Assembly (NCBI GenBank): GCA_900540275.1
Contig: UQFO01000002.1
Span: forward strand, 124,001 to 188,000
Length of the DNA: 64,000 nt
DNA from: an uncultured Oscillospiraceae bacterium
Lineage (GTDB): Bacteria; Bacillota; Clostridia; Oscillospirales; Acutalibacteraceae
Reading direction: 5' to 3'
This document shows, one piece after another, positions 60,896 through 64,000 of the stretch. Made by a program: the position numbers and the translations under genes. The notes beneath the pieces are model-generated. The model was given only the letters and a program-made list of their open reading frames with translations. It had not been told where the DNA came from and made no database searches. Position 1 is the first letter of the stretch. Every line of letters begins with the position of its first letter.

Positions 60896-63304
60896 TTACT
60901 TTGCGACAATATTTACAAGCTTGCCCTTGACGTAAATTTCCTTAATTATGTGAAGCCCACTTAAAGCCGCGGCGGCCTTCTGGTCGGCTTTCGCAGCGGC
61001 AAGCGCCTGCTCGTTGGCGGCGTCGGCGGGAATAACAATGCGGGAACGCAGCTTTCCGTTTATTTGCACCGCAATTTCGACCGTATCCTCCCTGCATTTG
61101 CTTTCATCATAGGAAGGCCATTGCTGCTGCGCAACAATACCTTCGCCCAGCGCGCAGATATGGAACAGCTCCTCCGTAACATGCGGAGCAAATGGGTTTA
61201 ACAGGATTGTAAAGATACGAAGCTCCTCTTTGTTGATGGAGCCCACGTTCGTGATATCGTTAATCAGCGCCATGAGCGCCGCGATAGCCGTATTGAATTT
61301 AATATTCTCAATGTCGTCCCCGACCTTTTTGATGGTCTTATGGAACGCGTTCTCAAGCTCCGGGCGGATAGAACCGCCTTCAATGAGAATCGATTGGAGG
61401 TTCCAGTAGCGTTCAATGAAACGGCGGCAGCCTTTGATGCTCGACGGGTTCCACGGTGCGGCCTTTTCAAAATCGCCTATAAACATTTCATACATACGCA
61501 TGGTGTCCGCGCCGTATTCCTCGACTATGTCGTCGGGGTTGACGACATTGCCCCTGGATTTACTCATTTTTTCGCCGTTTTCACCGAGAATCATGCCGTG
61601 GCTCGTGCGTTTCTGATACGGCTCCTTTGTCGGGACGATTCCCAAATCATAAAGGAACTTGTGCCAGAACCTGCTGTAAAGCAGATGGAGCGTCGTGTGC
61701 TCCATGCCGCCGTTGTACCAGTCGACGGGCGACCAGTAATCGATGGCCTCCTTCGAGGCGAGCGCTTCTTTATTATGCGGGTCCATATAACGCAGATAAT
61801 ACCAGGAGGAACCCGCCCACTGGGGCATGGTGTCCGTTTCCCTGTGCGCTTTTGCGCCGCACTTCGGGCAGGCTGTCTCTACCCAACCGGTCATTTTTGC
61901 AAGCGGGGATTCCCCGTTTTCTGTAGGCTCATAGGAATCGACCATCGGAAGCTCAAGCGGCAGCTCGCTTTCGGGGAGCGCAACATAACCGCATTTGTCG
62001 CAGCGGACAATCGGAATCGGTTCGCCCCAATAGCGCTGGCGGGAAAATACCCAGTCGCGCAGCTTATAGTTGACCTTGGCCTTACCCCTGCCGTTTTCTG
62101 TCAGCCAATCGATTATTTTGACCTTGGCTTCCTCGACGCTTAAGCCATTAAGTATGCCGGAATTGACAAGCACGCCCGTTTCACAGTCGGTAAACGCCTC
62201 TTCCTGAACGCTGCCGCCTTTGACGACCTCAATGATAGGAAGGCCAAACTTCTTGGCGAATTCCCAGTCACGCGTGTCGTGCGCCGGGACGGCCATAATC
62301 GCGCCTGTTCCATAGGATACAAGCACATAGTCGGAAATAAATACAGGGATTTCCTTGTCGTTTACAGGATTGACTGCGTGAACTCCTTTGAGCAGAACGC
62401 CTGTTTTGTCCTTGGCGACCTCTGTACGCTCAAAGTCGGACTTTCTCGCCGCCTGCTCCTGGTAGGCGCGCACCTCGTCCATATTTTCTATGGTATCCTT
62501 CCACTTGTCAATCAGCGGATGTTCGGGGGAAATAACCATGTATGTAGCGCCGAACAGCGTGTCGGGACGGGTTGTGTAAATTGTAAGCTTATCGCCGGAG
62601 GAGGTATCAAAATCGACCTCCGCGCCGGTAGAGCGGCCAATCCAGTTTTTCTGCTGCGCCTTGACGCGGTCGGGGTAATCGACAAGGTCAAGGTCATCGA
62701 TTAGCCGGTCGGCATATTCGGTGATTTTAAGCATCCATTGGGATTTGACCTTGCGGACGACCTCGCTTCCGCAGCGCTCGCATACGCCGTTTACGACCTC
62801 TTCGTTCGCAAGCACGCATTTGCAGGACGTACACCAGTTGACAGCCATCTCCTTTTTATAGGCAAGCCCCTTCTTAAACAATTGGAGGAAAATCCACTGC
62901 GTCCATTTGAAATATTCCGGGTCAGTGGTGTTGATTTCCCTGCTCCAGTCGAACGAAATGCCAAGCGACTGTATTTGCTGCTTAAAGCGGGCGATGTTCT
63001 GCTTTGTGACAATTTCTGGATGGATATGGTTTTTAATCGCATAATTTTCAGTAGGCAGGCCGAACGCGTCCCAGCCGATTGGATAGAGTACGTTATAGCC
63101 CTGTAGCCTTCGTTTCCTCGCGACGGTATCGAGCGCCGTATATGGGCGCGGATGCCCTACGTGAAGGCCCTGTCCTGACGGATAAGGGAATTCAATCAGG
63201 GCGAAGAACTTCTTTTTGCCGGAATTCGGCTGAGCGTGGAACACGCCCTTCTCCTCCCAGATTTTCTGCCATTTCGGTTCTACTGCTTTGTGGTCGTATT
63301 TCAA
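60896..63304 (-). CDS. leuS: Leucyl-tRNA synthetase
   Basis: 802 residues from TTG 63304 (AGGAGGGAAAGG upstream). HIGH motif PYPSGQGLHVGHPRPY (about 41), CP1 editing domain about 220-400, zinc part CTSCKCVLANEEVV...CERCG, KMSKS in GEKMSKSRGNVV (about 575), C-terminal anticodon domain. Charges tRNA-Leu. No T-box seen upstream. Confidence 0.98.
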   Translation of the reverse strand: MKYDHKAVEPKWQKIWEEKGVFHAQPNSGKKKFFALIEFPYPSGQGLHVGHPRPYTALDTVARKRRLQGYNVLYPIGWDAFGLPTENYAIKNHIHPEIVTKQNIARFKQQIQSLGISFDWSREINTTDPEYFKWTQWIFLQLFKKGLAYKKEMAVNWCTSCKCVLANEEVVNGVCERCGSEVVRKVKSQWMLKITEYADRLIDDLDLVDYPDRVKAQQKNWIGRSTGAEVDFDTSSGDKLTIYTTRPDTLFGATYMVISPEHPLIDKWKDTIENMDEVRAYQEQAARKSDFERTEVAKDKTGVLLKGVHAVNPVNDKEIPVFISDYVLVSYGTGAIMAVPAHDTRDWEFAKKFGLPIIEVVKGGSVQEEAFTDCETGVLVNSGILNGLSVEEAKVKIIDWLTENGRGKAKVNYKLRDWVFSRQRYWGEPIPIVRCDKCGYVALPESELPLELPMVDSYEPTENGESPLAKMTGWVETACPKCGAKAHRETDTMPQWAGSSWYYLRYMDPHNKEALASKEAIDYWSPVDWYNGGMEHTTLHLLYSRFWHKFLYDLGIVPTKEPYQKRTSHGMILGENGEKMSKSRGNVVNPDDIVEEYGADTMRMYEMFIGDFEKAAPWNPSSIKGCRRFIERYWNLQSILIEGGSIRPELENAFHKTIKKVGDDIENIKFNTAIAALMALINDITNVGSINKEELRIFTILLNPFAPHVTEELFHICALGEGIVAQQQWPSYDESKCREDTVEIAVQINGKLRSRIVIPADAANEQALAAAKADQKAAAALSGLHIIKEIYVKGKLVNIVAK

Positions 63305-63344
63305 AACCTTTCCCTCCTGAAAATAATACGATTAAAAGATAATC

Positions 63345-63374
63345 CGCCCCCTGCCTGCAAGGACACAGGGCGGA
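63345..63374 (-). terminator. Hairpin between rsfS and leuS
   Basis: On the minus strand CCGCCCTG pairs with CAGGGGGCGG (G bulge) around a 12-base loop, followed by ATTATCTTTT. Likely terminator of yqeK-rsfS. Confidence 0.65.
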
Positions 63375-63385
63375 ACAAAATTTAT

Positions 63386-63736
63386 TTACGCAAGCTCCGG
63401 CAAATCAATGGTTTCGCCATCCTGCCAGAGACGCTCTAGGTCATAATACTGCCTTGCCTCGTCGGAGAAAACATGGACGATAACGTCGACGTAATCGAGC
63501 AGTATCCAGCTGTTTGAACGGTAGCCCTCGATATGGCTGGCAGAAACGCCCGCCTCGCTTAATTTTTCCTCCACCTCGTCCGACAACGCCTTAACATGCG
63601 TGCTGTTATTACCGGTCGCGATGACCATATAATCCGCAAGGACGGAAACGTCCGTAATTTTTATGACTTTAATTTTTTCACCTTTTTTGCCGTCGAGCGC
63701 GATTGCCGCGCATTTCGCGGTTTCCAATGCTGTCAA
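63386..63736 (-). CDS. rsfS: Ribosomal silencing factor RsfS
   Basis: 116 residues from TTG 63736 (GGAGGG upstream). DUF143 fold with VSVLADYMVIATGNNSTHVKALSDEV and SNSWILLDYVDVIVHVFSDEARQYYDLERLW. Binds L14 and blocks 30S-50S joining under starvation. TTGA overlap with yqeK. Confidence 0.96.
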   Translation of the reverse strand: MTALETAKCAAIALDGKKGEKIKVIKITDVSVLADYMVIATGNNSTHVKALSDEVEEKLSEAGVSASHIEGYRSNSWILLDYVDVIVHVFSDEARQYYDLERLWQDGETIDLPELA

Positions 63737-64000
63737 AGAAGTCCCTCCTGTTGTTTTTGTAGTCTGCTTAAAACAATTTGATTATACGCCGCCAGTGTGT
63801 TCGGGTCAATCGCCAGGTCGCGTTTTGCCAAATCCGCTATCGAAAAGGACAGTCCAAACAGCATTGCTTCCTCCAGGCTTTCGCCTGATTTCCGGCGCAT
63901 AATCTCCACACCGTCGTAGTCGCGCTCCTCGCCCGTAAAGTCGGCGACGAAAATCACCTTTTCAAGTAATGACATCTGCGCGCGCCCCGTCGTATGAAAA
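63733..64000 (-). CDS. yqeK: YqeK, HD-domain Ap4A hydrolase, 3' part
   Basis: Runs off the right edge: codons upstream of the ATG at 63975 remain open and read FHTTGRAQMSLLEKVIFVAD, the conserved HTTG and ADF/ADY segments of YqeK. This is an HD-family phosphohydrolase cleaving Ap4A symmetrically. The usual neighbour of rsfS. The HD catalytic His-Asp lie outside the window. Confidence 0.9.
   Translation of the reverse strand, partial: FHTTGRAQMSLLEKVIFVADFTGEERDYDGVEIMRRKSGESLEEAMLFGLSFSIADLAKRDLAIDPNTLAAYNQIVLSRLQKQQEGLL

Noticed and set aside
61340..62143. Long antisense frames such as 61340-62143, 11621-12247 and 178-807
   Set aside because: They are mirror frames of well-supported genes (leuS, the channel-like gene, the hybrid kinase) and lack ribosome sites.
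1..64000. CRISPR arrays, rRNA and tRNA genes
   Set aside because: No regularly spaced repeats and no cloverleaf or rRNA-like sequence were noticed on reading; a tRNAscan/Infernal run would settle this.

Overview
The window looks like chromosome of a spore-forming, low-to-mid GC member of the Clostridia (probably Oscillospirales/Ruminococcaceae-like). Grounds: Firmicutes-type gene order (tig-clpP-clpX-lon-engB; rplS-lepB-rbgA-rnhB; miaB-ylbF-mutS-mutL-miaA; yggS-sepF-ylmH-divIVA-ileS-lspA-rluD), sporulation-linked genes (cwlD, yunB), many TTG/GTG starts with strong GGAGG sites, and no outer-membrane genes. No rRNA, tRNA or CRISPR array was seen.

Layout. 1-1251: 3' part of a hybrid sensor kinase. 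1252-8284: accessory DNA. The key point is that feoB is split. Its 5' part reads from 9522 leftward to codon 416 at 8275 and then runs into foreign sequence; the next codons of the same gene (GFGCNACGVMGCRIIDSP) reappear on the same strand at 2082 and below. Between them lies a 6.2-kb element bounded by an 11-bp direct repeat, CCATGCACATG (2082-2092 and 8274-8284). It carries a large serine recombinase and two envelope-polymer genes: a membrane acyltransferase, and a GT2/CDP-glycerol glycerophosphotransferase fusion. The feoB remnant is itself broken again near 1968. 9587-15501: feoA, then a minus-strand operon with a pentameric-ligand-gated-channel-like protein, a voltage-gated K+ channel and an ECF-S-like membrane protein, an aquaporin, and an AgrA/AgrC-type two-component system. 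15528-22796: uridine phosphorylase, cwlD, radA, an adaptor plus MacB-like permease without an ATPase gene, and a DUF6873 protein.

22829-24240: two copies of an unrecognised palindromic repeat, with consensus promoters in their arms, flank an AT-rich DUF2726 gene and abut a Xer-type recombinase. 25340-64000: dense housekeeping operons, nearly all on the minus strand: lysA, protein quality control (lon, clpXP, trigger factor), thrC, ribosome assembly and secretion (rbgA, rnhB, lepB x2, rplS), cell division (divIVA, sepF), tRNA synthetases (ileS, leuS), mismatch repair and tRNA modification (mutL, mutS, miaA, miaB, ylbF), efp, aroQ, rpsU, rsfS and the 3' part of yqeK.

How it fits together: the right half is conserved core. 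The left third is where exchange happens, with a site-specific element that has inactivated ferrous-iron uptake while adding surface-polymer genes, and a repeat/AT-rich insertion upstream of a recombinase gene.
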